In this document: positions 51,483 through 61,025 of the stretch, piece by piece
Layout of the letters: the number at the start of each line of letters is the position of its first letter
How positions within the stretch are numbered: position 1 is the first letter of the stretch
NCBI RefSeq assembly: GCF_009903685.1
Contig: NZ_JAAABI010000002.1
Location: 1 to 64,000 of the forward strand
Source: Flagellimonas ochracea
GTDB lineage: Bacteria > Bacteroidota > Bacteroidia > Flavobacteriales > Flavobacteriaceae
Reading direction: 5' to 3'
Length of the DNA: 64,000 bases
Made by a program: the position numbers and the translations under genes
Notes under the pieces: generated by a model
What the model was told of the DNA's origin: nothing
Seen by the model: only the letters and a program-made list of their open reading frames with translations
Database searches by the model: none

Positions 51483-52619
51483 CTATAGTTCTACATCCAC
51501 CCATAACAGGGGATGTTCACTGGCCTGTTGCTCCTGGTTCTTTAGGGATTTGAACACGGGCCATTGGGGGCGTTTCTCAGGCCATATCCCACGACGGTCC
51601 ATGCCACAGGTCTGGACCTTTTCCCAGAGGGCGGGCGACAACAACAGATAGTCCCGTTGCTTGAGGTTCACCCCCTTGGCATAGGCCCCCAACCGATGGT
51701 AGCTGCTGTCCACATCCTTGTCCGGTAAGGCGACAAAGGACGGATGCCTCCCAATATCCCGAAGATCCGTTTCCTGGAGCAGGGGTGCCAACGAATTACA
51801 AAACGAGGGTGCATTAAAGGATCCCATCACGGCCACATATTCATATCCCCCATCCCGGAAGGCGCGATAGGTCTCCGCTACATGGACCGCCTGTTCCCAT
51901 CGCCGGGCATCGGAGATTTCCCTTTCCTTTCCATCCGCTGTAAAATGGGCCGACAGGAGCCAAACCTTATTGCCCAAAGGGGTCTTCAGCCCGTATTCCT
52001 GAAAATCGAAGTCAAAGAGCAGCTGACCCTCCCCATACCGGGCATGGCAGTGGGTGAACAGGGAAAGCACCTCAAAACCCTCCTTGGCCATGATACCCGA
52101 ATGTCTCCCCATGGGGTCGTTCCCCTCAAGCACATGGTGTTCCGCATAGGTGTGGTCAACCTCTTCCTCCACTGCTAAGAGCCTATCGAATTCCTGCAGG
52201 GAATGCCGATCCTCCACCTCATGGAGCAACAGCACATCAGCCTGCGCCTCCCGAATCGTTCTGGCCTTATGGGCCATGGACAACTCCTTGATTGGCAGGG
52301 AGGACAGGGGTATCCATCCCCGCCAACCCGTTATGGAACTGGCCACTTCCGTTTCGGCCACACTGGATTTCTTTCGTAGGTAGAGCTTTCCCGCCTTTCG
52401 GCGCATGACGAGATGGGGCTGGTAGACGGTCTTTTGGAAGCCCAAAAGTAAGGAGAGTTCCTCGAGCCGTTGCAGTTCCCGTTCCGATTTCGGGAAACGC
52501 TTTTGCAAAAGGGATTCAAACTCCTGGATCCATGCGGCCAGGTTATGGCCCATGTCCCTTTTCACCAAATCGGCGTCGCGATGGAAGAGGTTCTGGATGT
52601 TGTAGGTGGCTATTTTCAT
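51483..52619 (-). CDS. Endonuclease/exonuclease/phosphatase-family protein
   Basis: 378 residues from ATG 52619. MKIATYNIQNLFHRDADLV opens the EEP (DNase I-like) fold; LLLHEVEDRHSLQEFDRLL (Glu), HSGIMAKEGFEV, LLSAHFTADGKER (Asn/His region), VAVMGSFNAPSF (in place of GDFN) and the C-terminal SDHPLLWVD-type block SEHPLLWVDVEL follow in order. The catalytic GDFN reads GSFN, i.e. the conserved Asp is Ser, so activity is uncertain. Substrate unknown. ATG 52619 is chosen because the fold starts there. Confidence 0.78.
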   Translation of the reverse strand: MKIATYNIQNLFHRDADLVKRDMGHNLAAWIQEFESLLQKRFPKSERELQRLEELSLLLGFQKTVYQPHLVMRRKAGKLYLRKKSSVAETEVASSITGWRGWIPLSSLPIKELSMAHKARTIREAQADVLLLHEVEDRHSLQEFDRLLAVEEEVDHTYAEHHVLEGNDPMGRHSGIMAKEGFEVLSLFTHCHARYGEGQLLFDFDFQEYGLKTPLGNKVWLLSAHFTADGKEREISDARRWEQAVHVAETYRAFRDGGYEYVAVMGSFNAPSFCNSLAPLLQETDLRDIGRHPSFVALPDKDVDSSYHRLGAYAKGVNLKQRDYLLLSPALWEKVQTCGMDRRGIWPEKRPQWPVFKSLKNQEQQASEHPLLWVDVEL

Positions 52620-52667
52620 GATTTCTATGGTTTTATCGTTTTCATTCCAAAATGGTTGCCGCACCTG

Positions 52668-53330
52668 CTAGGTGCGTTTGTCCGGGGTGTCCGCATCGAA
52701 TGCGATCAGGTTGAACAGTTCCCGCATCCGGCTGTGTACACGGTTGCCGTACAGCTCCTTCAGTTCCTGGGCGTTCAGGTTGGTGGTCGCATGGGTCTTG
52801 ACATGTCGTTTCAGAAAAAGTTCGTGCCGGGAGAGCAGAACTTCCCCCATCACGTTGCAATCTTTCCCGAAATGACGGCCCGTGGGTTCCACCCCTAGAT
52901 CATCGAAACAAAAAAACCGGCCCTTGCCGTAATCCTCGATGACCTGATGGCCGATATGGTTAAAGGCAAATACAATGTTCCTTGTCGGTATGATTTGATA
53001 GGGCCTTTGGTGGGGCACGATATGCCGGAGCAGTTTCATCAGGCTGGTCTTGCCACAGCCCACCGGACCGGACAGCAGCACCCCCTTGTCGGGGTCAATA
53101 CCATGCTTTTTACAGTTCCCGAAGTCCCGGATAAAGTAATGGCAGAGCTTCAAAAGGATACCCCGGTCTTCTTCATAAATCTTGAACCGATTGCCAAAGA
53201 GCAGTCTGCCCTTGGCATTGAGATAGATGAGGATCTTGGGAAAGTCATAGAGGATTGTCTGCCCATCAAACTCCCCGATGGCATATTCCACCGCACCTTC
53301 CTTGATCTTACAGGGGTTCGCCATGGACAC
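52668..53330 (-). CDS. DnaC/IstB-like P-loop ATPase
   Basis: 220 residues. Walker A LSGPVGCGKTSLMKLL (GPVGCGKT at 88-95) and Walker B RFFCFDDLGVEPTG (about 137-150), followed by an Arg finger region NLNAQELKELYGNRVHSRMR. The layout matches DnaC-type helicase-loader ATPases found in Bacteroidetes elements. Two bp separate it from the HTH gene. Confidence 0.85.
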   Translation of the reverse strand: MSMANPCKIKEGAVEYAIGEFDGQTILYDFPKILIYLNAKGRLLFGNRFKIYEEDRGILLKLCHYFIRDFGNCKKHGIDPDKGVLLSGPVGCGKTSLMKLLRHIVPHQRPYQIIPTRNIVFAFNHIGHQVIEDYGKGRFFCFDDLGVEPTGRHFGKDCNVMGEVLLSRHELFLKRHVKTHATTNLNAQELKELYGNRVHSRMRELFNLIAFDADTPDKRT

Positions 53331-53332
53331 AC

Positions 53333-53611
53333 CTATATCCGATTATAGATGCGGTTCTCCTCCATCACCCGTTCTATGTCCCGCGCATCGTAGAAGATGA
53401 CACCCCCGATCTTGGAATAGGGCAGGGTACCGTTGAGCCGCAGGTTCTGGAGCGTACCGGGGCTTATCTTCAGCTGTTCCATGACCTCGCCCGATTTCAG
53501 ATAGCGTTTGAGCCCGCTTCCCTGGTGCTGTCTCAGGATATTTCGGATTTCCTGTAGGACCTCCAATTTGAACTCTGTAAGGTCCTCTGTGGTAATGATG
53601 TTTGTCGGCAT
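53333..53611 (-). CDS. Excisionase-type HTH protein
   Basis: 92 residues with an HTH (about 38-88: YLKSGEVMEQLKISPGTLQN then GTLPYSKIGGVIFYDARDIE), the MerR/excisionase fold. Acts as excisionase or operon regulator in Bacteroidetes elements. First gene of the replication/ATPase part of this module. Confidence 0.87.
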   Translation of the reverse strand: MPTNIITTEDLTEFKLEVLQEIRNILRQHQGSGLKRYLKSGEVMEQLKISPGTLQNLRLNGTLPYSKIGGVIFYDARDIERVMEENRIYNRI

Positions 53612-53870
53612 AGCGAAATCGTTTTGTTGTGCTTATCGCTGTACAAAAGTGAAGGGGATTTTTGGGAATCTTTCTATATGGGGTACTGTATACCGGACAG
53701 TTTTAACATCTTTAAATCTGGAGCTGTTTGGATTGTTTTGATGGGCATGCACGGGTCCCGTGATGCGTGGAGGACCATAGATACCATACTATTTTCTAGA
53801 AGTCACCTTTTCCATATATAGGCCTGTATAGGGTCGGGTGATCCCGTAGAGGGGCCATTGGGAAAGGCTA

Positions 53871-54725
53871 TCAAAAATTGGGGTTGGGACGCAGCCCGTC
53901 CCCTGCCTCCAACAGTTGGACAAAGGCATCGACCAGATGGGGCAGGAACCGGGAACGTTCCCCCTTGCGTTCCCGTATCTCCTGGAAACGGGTATAGATG
54001 TTCCCCAGCTTGACGTTGAAGATACGTTCCACCGCCCTTTGTATTACAATGATGTCCGGATTGCCCTTGAACACCTTGGCCGCGTGCAGTGCATAGACCA
54101 GTTCCACAAGGTCGATCTTGCTCCCCTGGAATTCCAGGGATGAATCGGGTTCGGATGGGACATCAAAGTTTCCGTACCGCAGTTCCACCATTTCCCGGTT
54201 GATGTATTCCATATACCGGTACTTGGCCTTGACCTTGGCCAACAGCAGGTCGTGCATGGTATTGAAATCGGGGTCGTACTGGGTGCCGTTTGCCTGCATG
54301 GGTATCGCATGGAACAGATGTCCACGCGTAAAGTACCTATCGTCCATATCGGTCCGGCGCAACCTCAGATAATTGATGAAAATGGTGTTCACAGTAAAGA
54401 AATGGGTGATCTCATCCATTTTGGACTCCAGGTATTTCTTCCGTTTTTTTGGGGCCATGGGATGCAGATAGGCCTCACAGGAAAGCACTTTTTCGTAGTA
54501 GAACAAGTGGCTCTGGGGCAGGACCTTGATGTTCTTGAAGAAATGGATCTCCTCCTCGGTGTCCGAAAATCCGTTTTTTATGATATGCCCCCGTAGTGCC
54601 CTTAGTGTGCCGTGGCTCAGTTTGATGCCCTCATTGGCAATCCGGAAATTGTCCGCTCCACGCGTTTCTATGGTCTCCAGGCTGGTTTGGAATTCCGTGA
54701 TGATACGGTCTATGTTTTCCCCCAT
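53871..54725 (-). CDS. rteC: RteC-family regulator
   Basis: 284 residues matching RteC, the CTnDOT activator of excision and mobilisation operons. An N-terminal helical part (HFFKNIKVLPQSHLFYYEKV) is followed by a C-terminal winged HTH-like part (LEFQGSKIDLVELVYALHAA, VFNVKLGNIYTRFQEIRERK). In CTnDOT it is controlled by RteA/RteB; neither is in the window. Marks the element as CTnDOT-related. Confidence 0.85.
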   Translation of the reverse strand: MGENIDRIITEFQTSLETIETRGADNFRIANEGIKLSHGTLRALRGHIIKNGFSDTEEEIHFFKNIKVLPQSHLFYYEKVLSCEAYLHPMAPKKRKKYLESKMDEITHFFTVNTIFINYLRLRRTDMDDRYFTRGHLFHAIPMQANGTQYDPDFNTMHDLLLAKVKAKYRYMEYINREMVELRYGNFDVPSEPDSSLEFQGSKIDLVELVYALHAAKVFKGNPDIIVIQRAVERIFNVKLGNIYTRFQEIRERKGERSRFLPHLVDAFVQLLEAGDGLRPNPNF

Positions 54726-54861
54726 GATTGTCCGTTCGTTTTTTGATTGTTGATTGATGTTGAATATTCTGTATTATCAGGTCATTGATTACTACAATTT
54801 TAAATTGAAACGTAAGTTTCCTTACCGTGGCAGTTCCGGCCATGGCGGTTATCGTTTGCTA

Positions 54862-55893
54862 TTATACGTTTAAGGAGACCTTTGGAGGCCGTGCCAAATG
54901 GTCCAGCATGTCCTCGGTCATATAGTCCAGGTCGTACTTCGGATCCCAGCCCCAATCTTTCCGGGCTTCGGTATCATCCACCGCCCTGGGCCACCCTTCC
55001 GCGATCTGCTGGCGAAAATCGGGCTCGAACGAAATCTTGAACCTTGGATAGAACCTTCGGATGCTCTCGTACACTTCGATCGGGGTGAAACTGGTCCCCT
55101 GAAGGTTATAGCCCGTTCGGATCTTGATGTTTTTGGTCGGAGCGTTCATCAGATCCAGGGCGGCCTTCACGGCATCCGGCATATAGAGCATGGGCAATTT
55201 CGTGTCATTGGACAGATAGCAGGTATAGGGTTTCCCCTGTACCGCGTGGTGGAAGATGTCCACCGCATAGTCCGTGGTGCCCCCGGCCGGGAGACAACCG
55301 TGGCCGATGATCCCGGGATAGCGCAGGCAGCGGACATCCAGCCCATACTTTTTGTGGTAGTACTGGCACCAGAGTTCCCCCGCGGACTTGGCTATGCCAT
55401 AGACGGTCTGGGCATCCTTCACCCCGAACTGTGGACTGGGGTCCAAACGGGACATGGGGCCGAAGACGGCTATGGAGGAGGGCCAAAAAATCTTTTCCAC
55501 CCCCAGTTTCCTGCAGGCCTCCAGGACCAACAACAGCCCGTCCAGGTTGATCTGCCAAGTGGACTGGGGATCGATCTCCCCATCTGCGGAAAGAATGGCC
55601 GCCAAATGGTAGACCTGTCCGATGTGGTTCTCTTCCATGGTCCGTTCCATCCGTTGGTTGGCAAAGACGTTCAGCGGCTCGAACTGGCAATAGGGAAAAT
55701 GCCCACGGGCCTCCTCCCGAATATCCGAGGCCACCACACGTTCCTCCCCGTATACGGCCACCAGGGTCCGCACCAGTTCCCGGCCCAGCTGTCCCCCTGC
55801 CCCGATGACCAGGATGCGGTCCTTTTTTGCACGTTTTTGGGGGATACTTTTTTGCACTGTTTCCGGTTTTGCCCGTTCCGTTTGCTTTTTCAT
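54862..55893 (-). CDS. SDR-type L-threonine 3-dehydrogenase
   Basis: 343-residue NAD-dependent epimerase-like protein. Rossmann motif ILVIGAGGQLGRELVRTL (about 27-44), SDR catalytic VYGIAKSAGELW (Tyr-x3-Lys, about 190), SSIAVFGP and RYPGIIG. The whole is the SDR-type threonine 3-dehydrogenase family, which turns threonine to 2-amino-3-ketobutyrate. A 25-residue Lys-rich N-terminal extension (MKKQTERAKPETVQKSIPQK) is extra. Composition is GC-rich like the mobilisation module on its left, so it may be cargo. It starts 5 bp after the aminotransferase gene's stop. Confidence 0.87.
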   Translation of the reverse strand: MKKQTERAKPETVQKSIPQKRAKKDRILVIGAGGQLGRELVRTLVAVYGEERVVASDIREEARGHFPYCQFEPLNVFANQRMERTMEENHIGQVYHLAAILSADGEIDPQSTWQINLDGLLLVLEACRKLGVEKIFWPSSIAVFGPMSRLDPSPQFGVKDAQTVYGIAKSAGELWCQYYHKKYGLDVRCLRYPGIIGHGCLPAGGTTDYAVDIFHHAVQGKPYTCYLSNDTKLPMLYMPDAVKAALDLMNAPTKNIKIRTGYNLQGTSFTPIEVYESIRRFYPRFKISFEPDFRQQIAEGWPRAVDDTEARKDWGWDPKYDLDYMTEDMLDHLARPPKVSLNV

Positions 55894-55898
55894 CCCGT

Positions 55899-57395
55899 TC
55901 AGCTCAGGTTCAGGTCGAGTTCGGGCTTACAACAGCCCTCGAACCAGGATTCCACGGGAAGCCGCATTGCAGCACTTTTATTATCGGGTATAAAGCCCGT
56001 AGGGGTTTTGGTATATTCCTTTGCCCAACCATGACCTTTTTTGACAATGCTCCGAATGGCGTGGCACACCTGGAGCACTTCCCAGTCCGCGGTGGTCGGG
56101 TGAAAGGACACCCGCGTCCAGCCCGGTCGGTCAAGGGCACAGCCCTCCTCGCTCTGTTTTCGAATCTCTTCCGAGGCCCTAGGGTCGATGTCCATAAGAT
56201 AGTGCCCATAGGTCCCCGCACAAGAACAGCCGCCCCGGGCCTGTATCCCGAATCTGTCGTTCAACAGCCGGGTCACCATGTCGTAGTGCAGTCCCTCAAT
56301 GGTAAACGAAAAGATGGACAACCGCAGTTTATGCTGAGAAGCCAATAACTTCAATCCCTCCACGTTTTGCAATTGCTCAAAGACCAGTTCGTTGATCTCC
56401 TGCTCCCTTTGCTTCATCTTTGCCGTGCCCATCTGTTCCTTGAGCTTGATCGCCAATGCCGCCCGTATGGTCTGTAAAAAACCGGGGGTACCCCCGTCCT
56501 CCCGCTCCTCGATGTCGGGCTTGTAGAGATGGTTGCCCCAGGGGTCGGTAAAGGTGACCGTACCGCCTCCAGGTACATCGGGGACTTTCTTGTTATACAA
56601 TTTTTTATTGAAGATGATAATGCCCGTACTGCCCGGTCCGCCCAAGAATTTATGGGGCGAAAAGGTAATGGCATCCAAATAATGGGTATCGCTGGGGTGC
56701 ATGTCGATGTCCACATAGGGGGCGGAAGCCGCAAAGTCCACGATACAGATGCCCCCATGTCTGTGGGCTATCCCCGCAATGGTATGGTATGGCGTCTCGA
56801 TACCCGTGACATTGGAACAGGCCGTAATGGCCACGATCTTCCGCCGGTCCGGATAACACGCCATCATATGTTCCAATGCGGCGAGATTGACCCGCCCGGT
56901 AATATCATAGGGAACCACCACCACCTCACAAAGGGTCTCCAGCCAGGAGGTATGGTTACTGTGATGCTCCATATGCGAAACCCATACCATGGGTCTTTTT
57001 TGCTCAGGGATTCGGATATGTTCCTGTAGCTGTTCGGGTACCGTCAGCCCCATGATCCGTTGCAGTTTGGCCAGGGCCCCGGTCATCCCCGTCCCACAGG
57101 GAATCAATACATCATCATTATTGGCGTTCACGTGTTTTTTTATACGTTCCCGGGCCATCCGATAGGCACGGGTCATCGTCGCCCCCGTCAGCGAGGTCTC
57201 GGTATGGGTGTTCGCCACCCAGGGTCCCACTTTATGGAGCATGGTTTCCTCGATGGGCCAGTAGAGCCTTCCACTGGCGGTCCAATCGGCATAGACCATG
57301 GGCCTTTCCTTGCCACTTATTTTGAGCATCTCGTGCTGGCCAATGATATGTTTTCTAAACTGTCCGAAATAGGTTTTCAAATCTCTCTTTGCCAT
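55899..57395 (-). CDS. Class V aminotransferase (PLP-dependent)
   Basis: 498-residue PLP enzyme of the class V fold. TGMTGALAKLQRIMG (cofactor-binding), DFAASAPYVDIDMHPSD, and TFSPHKFLGGPGSTGIIIF with the Schiff-base Lys (about 253). RGGCSCAGTYGHYLMDIDPR gives a Cys-rich substrate loop. Related to cysteine desulfurase/isopenicillin N epimerase types, but the substrate cannot be told. Five bp upstream of the threonine dehydrogenase gene; together they could act on an amino acid, though no pathway is visible. Confidence 0.83.
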   Translation of the reverse strand: MAKRDLKTYFGQFRKHIIGQHEMLKISGKERPMVYADWTASGRLYWPIEETMLHKVGPWVANTHTETSLTGATMTRAYRMARERIKKHVNANNDDVLIPCGTGMTGALAKLQRIMGLTVPEQLQEHIRIPEQKRPMVWVSHMEHHSNHTSWLETLCEVVVVPYDITGRVNLAALEHMMACYPDRRKIVAITACSNVTGIETPYHTIAGIAHRHGGICIVDFAASAPYVDIDMHPSDTHYLDAITFSPHKFLGGPGSTGIIIFNKKLYNKKVPDVPGGGTVTFTDPWGNHLYKPDIEEREDGGTPGFLQTIRAALAIKLKEQMGTAKMKQREQEINELVFEQLQNVEGLKLLASQHKLRLSIFSFTIEGLHYDMVTRLLNDRFGIQARGGCSCAGTYGHYLMDIDPRASEEIRKQSEEGCALDRPGWTRVSFHPTTADWEVLQVCHAIRSIVKKGHGWAKEYTKTPTGFIPDNKSAAMRLPVESWFEGCCKPELDLNLS

Positions 57396-57488
57396 GGCTT
57401 AAAAAAAATGGCCCACCCCAAGGACAGGCCGTGTCTAAACAAAAACTAACTAAACTATGATGGTATGTTATTTACTTTTTTTGCTTTA

Positions 57489-57593
57489 TCACCCCAACAA
57501 TTGCATAAACAGCCAGTACAGAAAAAAGAAGGCAGCCACGGCGTACACTCCCCATAGCAACCATCGTATTATTTTCTTGCGTGATGTTGTCAT
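57489..57593 (-). CDS. Small membrane peptide (34 aa)
   Basis: Frame reading MTTSRKKIIRWLLWGVYAVA, then AFFFLYWLFMQLLG: a basic N-terminus and one membrane helix. Same strand as the aminotransferase, about 95 bp upstream of its start. Genuine small membrane protein by appearance; no family known. Confidence 0.5.
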   Translation of the reverse strand: MTTSRKKIIRWLLWGVYAVAAFFFLYWLFMQLLG

Positions 57594-58006
57594 ATAAATT
57601 CCGTTTTGTTTTTGGTTGAGACCCCGATTTCCATCGGGGTTAGTTCACCTATTCTTAGCCTCGACCATCACTGGCCTCGCCATAAGAGGTTCACTAAAAG
57701 GCGAAACGGCCCGCCGCACCTCACTTTTAGACGGACAGGCCTTAACGCCCCTGCCTGCGCACACCAACCAAACGCGAACACAGGCGCATCAAAAGACCCT
57801 AATTAGTATTGATTTATGGAGTTTGATAGCTAATTCAAATAACCTCTGATGAAAACAAAACCTAGGTGTTCCTTTGATAAATACTTTTACATGATTTCAA
57901 AAAGGGAAACGGCTTTGTGAAAACTAACGGTTATACTATACCGTTCCCCCTTGACTAACTCAAACTAACTCTATGAAGTAAGCTTGTTCTTTATATGTCC
58001 CGCCAT
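57594..58006. other. Intergenic stretch without a recognised feature
   Basis: 413 bp with no gene family, tRNA or clear terminator. It separates the GC-rich block from the chromosomal thiol-disulfide genes and so may contain the junction, but I see no repeat that would mark it. Confidence 0.45.
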
Positions 58007-59554
58007 TTAACTGGATTCAAATTTTTTTATCCCAGATTCCAGAAACCTGATAAAGTTCTCAATATCCAAATCATAGGCCCTCGGTTCGACCAGCATGTTT
58101 TCTCCCGCGTCCATAAGCACATAAAAGGGCTGGGCATTGTTAACGTACTTTACAATCTGGTAATCCGCATTCTGCTTCCCGATGGTCTTTTTGGTCTTGC
58201 CATCATATTCACTCTCGTACCAATCCGCTTCTGGCAATTCGGTCTTATCATCCACATAAAGGGCCAAGATGATGAAATCGTTCTTTAAGATTTCCAAGAC
58301 CCGAGGGTCGCTCCAGACCCGCGCCTCCATCTCCCGACAGTTTACACAACCATGGCCCGTAAAATCGATAAAGATGGGTTTGTTTTGCATCTTGGCACAC
58401 TCCTTAGCCTGTTCGACATCAAAATAGCCTCGCAAACCATGCGGTAGCTTGAACAAATCAGAATACTTTGGTTCTGGGCATTCGTTGGTAAGCCCTTTGT
58501 CCCCTTTGACTGCGCTCTGGGTGACAGGGCCTTGATTGATGCCCACTCCATCCCCTAATAATTGCCCCTGCGGGCTCCCCATAACAAATTCCAGCGTTGT
58601 CATGGGTGGCAAATAGCCCGATAGACTCTTTAAGGGTGCACCGACCATTCCGGGGAGCATATAGACCACAAAAGAAAAGCTGATGATGGACAGCATGAGT
58701 TTTGGAACCGATGTCTTTTGTTTTCCACCGTCATATAATTTGATTTTGCCCAAAAGGTAAAAGCCCAAGAGGGAGAAAATCACAATCCACACGGCCAAAT
58801 AGACCTCTCTATCCAAAATACCCCAATGGTATACCTGGTCAGCGATGCTCAAAAACTTTAGGGCCAGGGCCAGTTCCAAAAAGCCCAATACCGCTTTGAC
58901 GTCCTGCATCCAACCCCCGCTTTTCCATAACCGTTCCATCCATTGAGGAAAGATGGCAAATACTGTAAAAGGTAAAGCCAGTGCCAAGGAAAAGGCAAAC
59001 ATCCCTATAATAGGTTTTAGGACTGCTCCACCAGCAGATAGGACCAATACACTCCCAACAATAGGTCCCGTACAGGAAAAGGAGACCAATACCAGGGTAA
59101 AGGCCATAAAGAAGACGCCCAACCAGCCCCCCTTTTTATTGCTCAGACCGTCCACTTTATTGATAAACGAACTCGGTAAGGTAATCTCAAACATGCCCAA
59201 AAATGACAATGCAAAGACCAAAAAAATGAGGAAGAACAGCACATTCGGCAACCAATGGGTACTCAACCAATTCGCAAACTCAGGACCATTGATATAGGCC
59301 ACCACCGTCCCCGCTACAACATAAATCAGGATAATAAAAAAACCGTAGAGCATTGCTTTTCGCAACCCTTTCCTCGTCTTTTCCCGAAGCCCGGAACCCG
59401 AACTGTTCAAATGGACGACTTGGTCCTCGGTCGATACCGGGGAACTGCCAAAAAAACTAACCGTGAGGGGCACCATGGGAAACACACAGGGTGTCAAAAG
59501 TGCAGCCAAGCCAGACCCGAAGGCCAATAGGAAAAAAGTGCCGAGGTCTTCCAT
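58007..59554 (-). CDS. DsbD-like thiol:disulfide interchange protein
   Basis: 515 residues. A membrane domain of eight helices with the paired cysteines AALLTPCVFPMVPLTVSFF (about 20) and LVLVSFSCTGPIVG (about 160), the DsbD/CcdA motif. A C-terminal periplasmic thioredoxin domain follows with FTGHGCVNCREMEARVWSDP (CVNC near 405). It moves electrons from cytoplasmic thioredoxin to the periplasm. The N-terminal DsbD-alpha domain is encoded as a separate gene just upstream (59556-60017), 1 bp apart. Confidence 0.92.
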   Translation of the reverse strand: MEDLGTFFLLAFGSGLAALLTPCVFPMVPLTVSFFGSSPVSTEDQVVHLNSSGSGLREKTRKGLRKAMLYGFFIILIYVVAGTVVAYINGPEFANWLSTHWLPNVLFFLIFLVFALSFLGMFEITLPSSFINKVDGLSNKKGGWLGVFFMAFTLVLVSFSCTGPIVGSVLVLSAGGAVLKPIIGMFAFSLALALPFTVFAIFPQWMERLWKSGGWMQDVKAVLGFLELALALKFLSIADQVYHWGILDREVYLAVWIVIFSLLGFYLLGKIKLYDGGKQKTSVPKLMLSIISFSFVVYMLPGMVGAPLKSLSGYLPPMTTLEFVMGSPQGQLLGDGVGINQGPVTQSAVKGDKGLTNECPEPKYSDLFKLPHGLRGYFDVEQAKECAKMQNKPIFIDFTGHGCVNCREMEARVWSDPRVLEILKNDFIILALYVDDKTELPEADWYESEYDGKTKKTIGKQNADYQIVKYVNNAQPFYVLMDAGENMLVEPRAYDLDIENFIRFLESGIKKFESS

Positions 59555-59555
59555 A

Positions 59556-60017
59556 TTATGGGTTCAACACTTTGATTTTAAATTCTTCTTCCGGAAAGAC
59601 ACATTGGCCCGTGACCATGGAACAGGCACTGTAGACTATAGTACCCCGTATCACCGGATTGTCTTGCAGAATTTTTATCTTTTGGACAAAACCGCCCCCG
59701 CTCTCATCGATATAGCGAATGTTCCCCTCCCAGATATCGTCGTATTTTTCCTTCACCTTTATCGGTCGTAGTTCTCCTAAAAGTTCATAAGACGAGTGGC
59801 GCTCAAAAATCACCTCAGTGGGCCTGGGCCCCAAATCAGTGTCCTGGTCGTTCGAATAGATATACCAACTATCATCTAGAATTACTTGTAGCTTTATTTC
59901 TTGTGTCTCTCCAACCTTGGCGGTTACAGAGGAGAATTCCCAATCCGCAGGGTCCAATAGTTGACTATTAACCTGAAGGGACAAAAGTGTGAAAATCGAT
60001 ACTATGATATACTTCAT
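59556..60017 (-). CDS. DsbD N-terminal (alpha) domain protein
   Basis: 153 residues with an export signal (MKYIIVSIFTLLSLQVNSQ) then a beta-sandwich: ILDDSWYIYSNDQDTDLGPR, and VIRGTIVYSACSMVTGQCVF with two cysteines about seven residues apart. This is the DsbD-alpha fold that receives electrons from the C-terminal domain. Split from the rest of DsbD here, as in many Bacteroidetes, and co-transcribed with it (1 bp gap). Confidence 0.85.
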   Translation of the reverse strand: MKYIIVSIFTLLSLQVNSQLLDPADWEFSSVTAKVGETQEIKLQVILDDSWYIYSNDQDTDLGPRPTEVIFERHSSYELLGELRPIKVKEKYDDIWEGNIRYIDESGGGFVQKIKILQDNPVIRGTIVYSACSMVTGQCVFPEEEFKIKVLNP

Positions 60018-60140
60018 TTTAAACTCAAATTAGGGTGTTCCTTCCACCACTGGCCTTTTTATATAGCCTAAGAGGATCAAATCTTGTTTTTACTTCAAAA
60101 AACTGACCTTTCTGATTTTATAAGGTTGGTTGAGTAGATT

Positions 60141-60839
60141 CTAAAAACTATCTACCCGTATCACCTGAAGGGAATTCCCCCCGGACCCATCATCCACCAA
60201 GCCAATAATCACCAAGGTCGTATTTTTAAAAACCGGTGCTGTGGTCGCATAGGTTGTCAGCACGTCCCCAGCCCCATTCTTAATCTCAAAGTTATAGCTG
60301 GCATTGGCCGCTGTCGCACCCACCTCCTGAAAGGCTGTTGCCTCTTCGAAGCCCAAAGAAACGGGGCCGATGCCCTGGTCCGCTTCAAAGGTCAGGGACT
60401 GGCTGTCCGGGGCTAGGTTGATAAAGCGAAATCCTGCAGTGCTGTCCCTATGCCGTAACAATTCGTCTTCCAACAATAATCCACTTAAGTTACTATCCCT
60501 TCCCGTCAAAAATAGGGTTGAAATATTACCTGAAGGAAGATTTACGTTTGTACTCAAAACAGTTGAAGTGGTATCGGTCGAATTGACAAATGCAATCGGA
60601 TTCTCCCTATCAGCATTAACAGGATACCTTTCATTGCCTGCAAAGGAGAGCACAGGGTTGTTAGCGAAGGTAAAATCCTCACTAAATTGAGTGTATAAGA
60701 CGTGGAGGGTAGGTACATTCACTCCAGCGTGTACTACTTTCAAGGAGGCGACTTGGGGAAAAGAATCATCTTCCGAACAGGCGGATAGTAAAAAGAATCC
60801 GACTAATAATGTATATAGAAATTTGAATGGGTTTTTCAT
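60141..60839 (-). CDS. DUF4397-domain lipoprotein
   Basis: 232 residues. Lipobox FLLSACSED (Cys21) after a signal peptide. The DUF4397 domain starts SLKVVHAGVNVPTLHVLY and has AFVNSTDTTSTVLSTNVNLP then SGNISTLFLTGRD, and AGFRFINLAPDSQSLTFEAD. Cell-surface or periplasmic immunoglobulin-like protein of unknown function, common in Bacteroidota. Stands alone, upstream of DsbD-alpha. Confidence 0.87.
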   Translation of the reverse strand: MKNPFKFLYTLLVGFFLLSACSEDDSFPQVASLKVVHAGVNVPTLHVLYTQFSEDFTFANNPVLSFAGNERYPVNADRENPIAFVNSTDTTSTVLSTNVNLPSGNISTLFLTGRDSNLSGLLLEDELLRHRDSTAGFRFINLAPDSQSLTFEADQGIGPVSLGFEEATAFQEVGATAANASYNFEIKNGAGDVLTTYATTAPVFKNTTLVIIGLVDDGSGGNSLQVIRVDSF

Positions 60840-61025
60840 ACGTGTAGTTTTTTAAAGGTTTGTATTTGTATGACTTGATAGCTTTTATTCATTTTTTATT
60901 AGTTCTTAAAATATTCGAGTACTCATTAAATACTCTAACAGTCCGAGGCTAGCCTCTGTTACCCTGTGTATACCAAAGCCCTTTCCCATGGAAACTTTAT
61001 ACTTGGTACAATAGGATTTTTTATG

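Noticed and set aside
46248..56348. Many long antisense frames in the GC-rich block
   Set aside because: High GC reduces stop codons, so long antisense frames are expected opposite TraG, relaxase, threonine dehydrogenase and aminotransferase genes.
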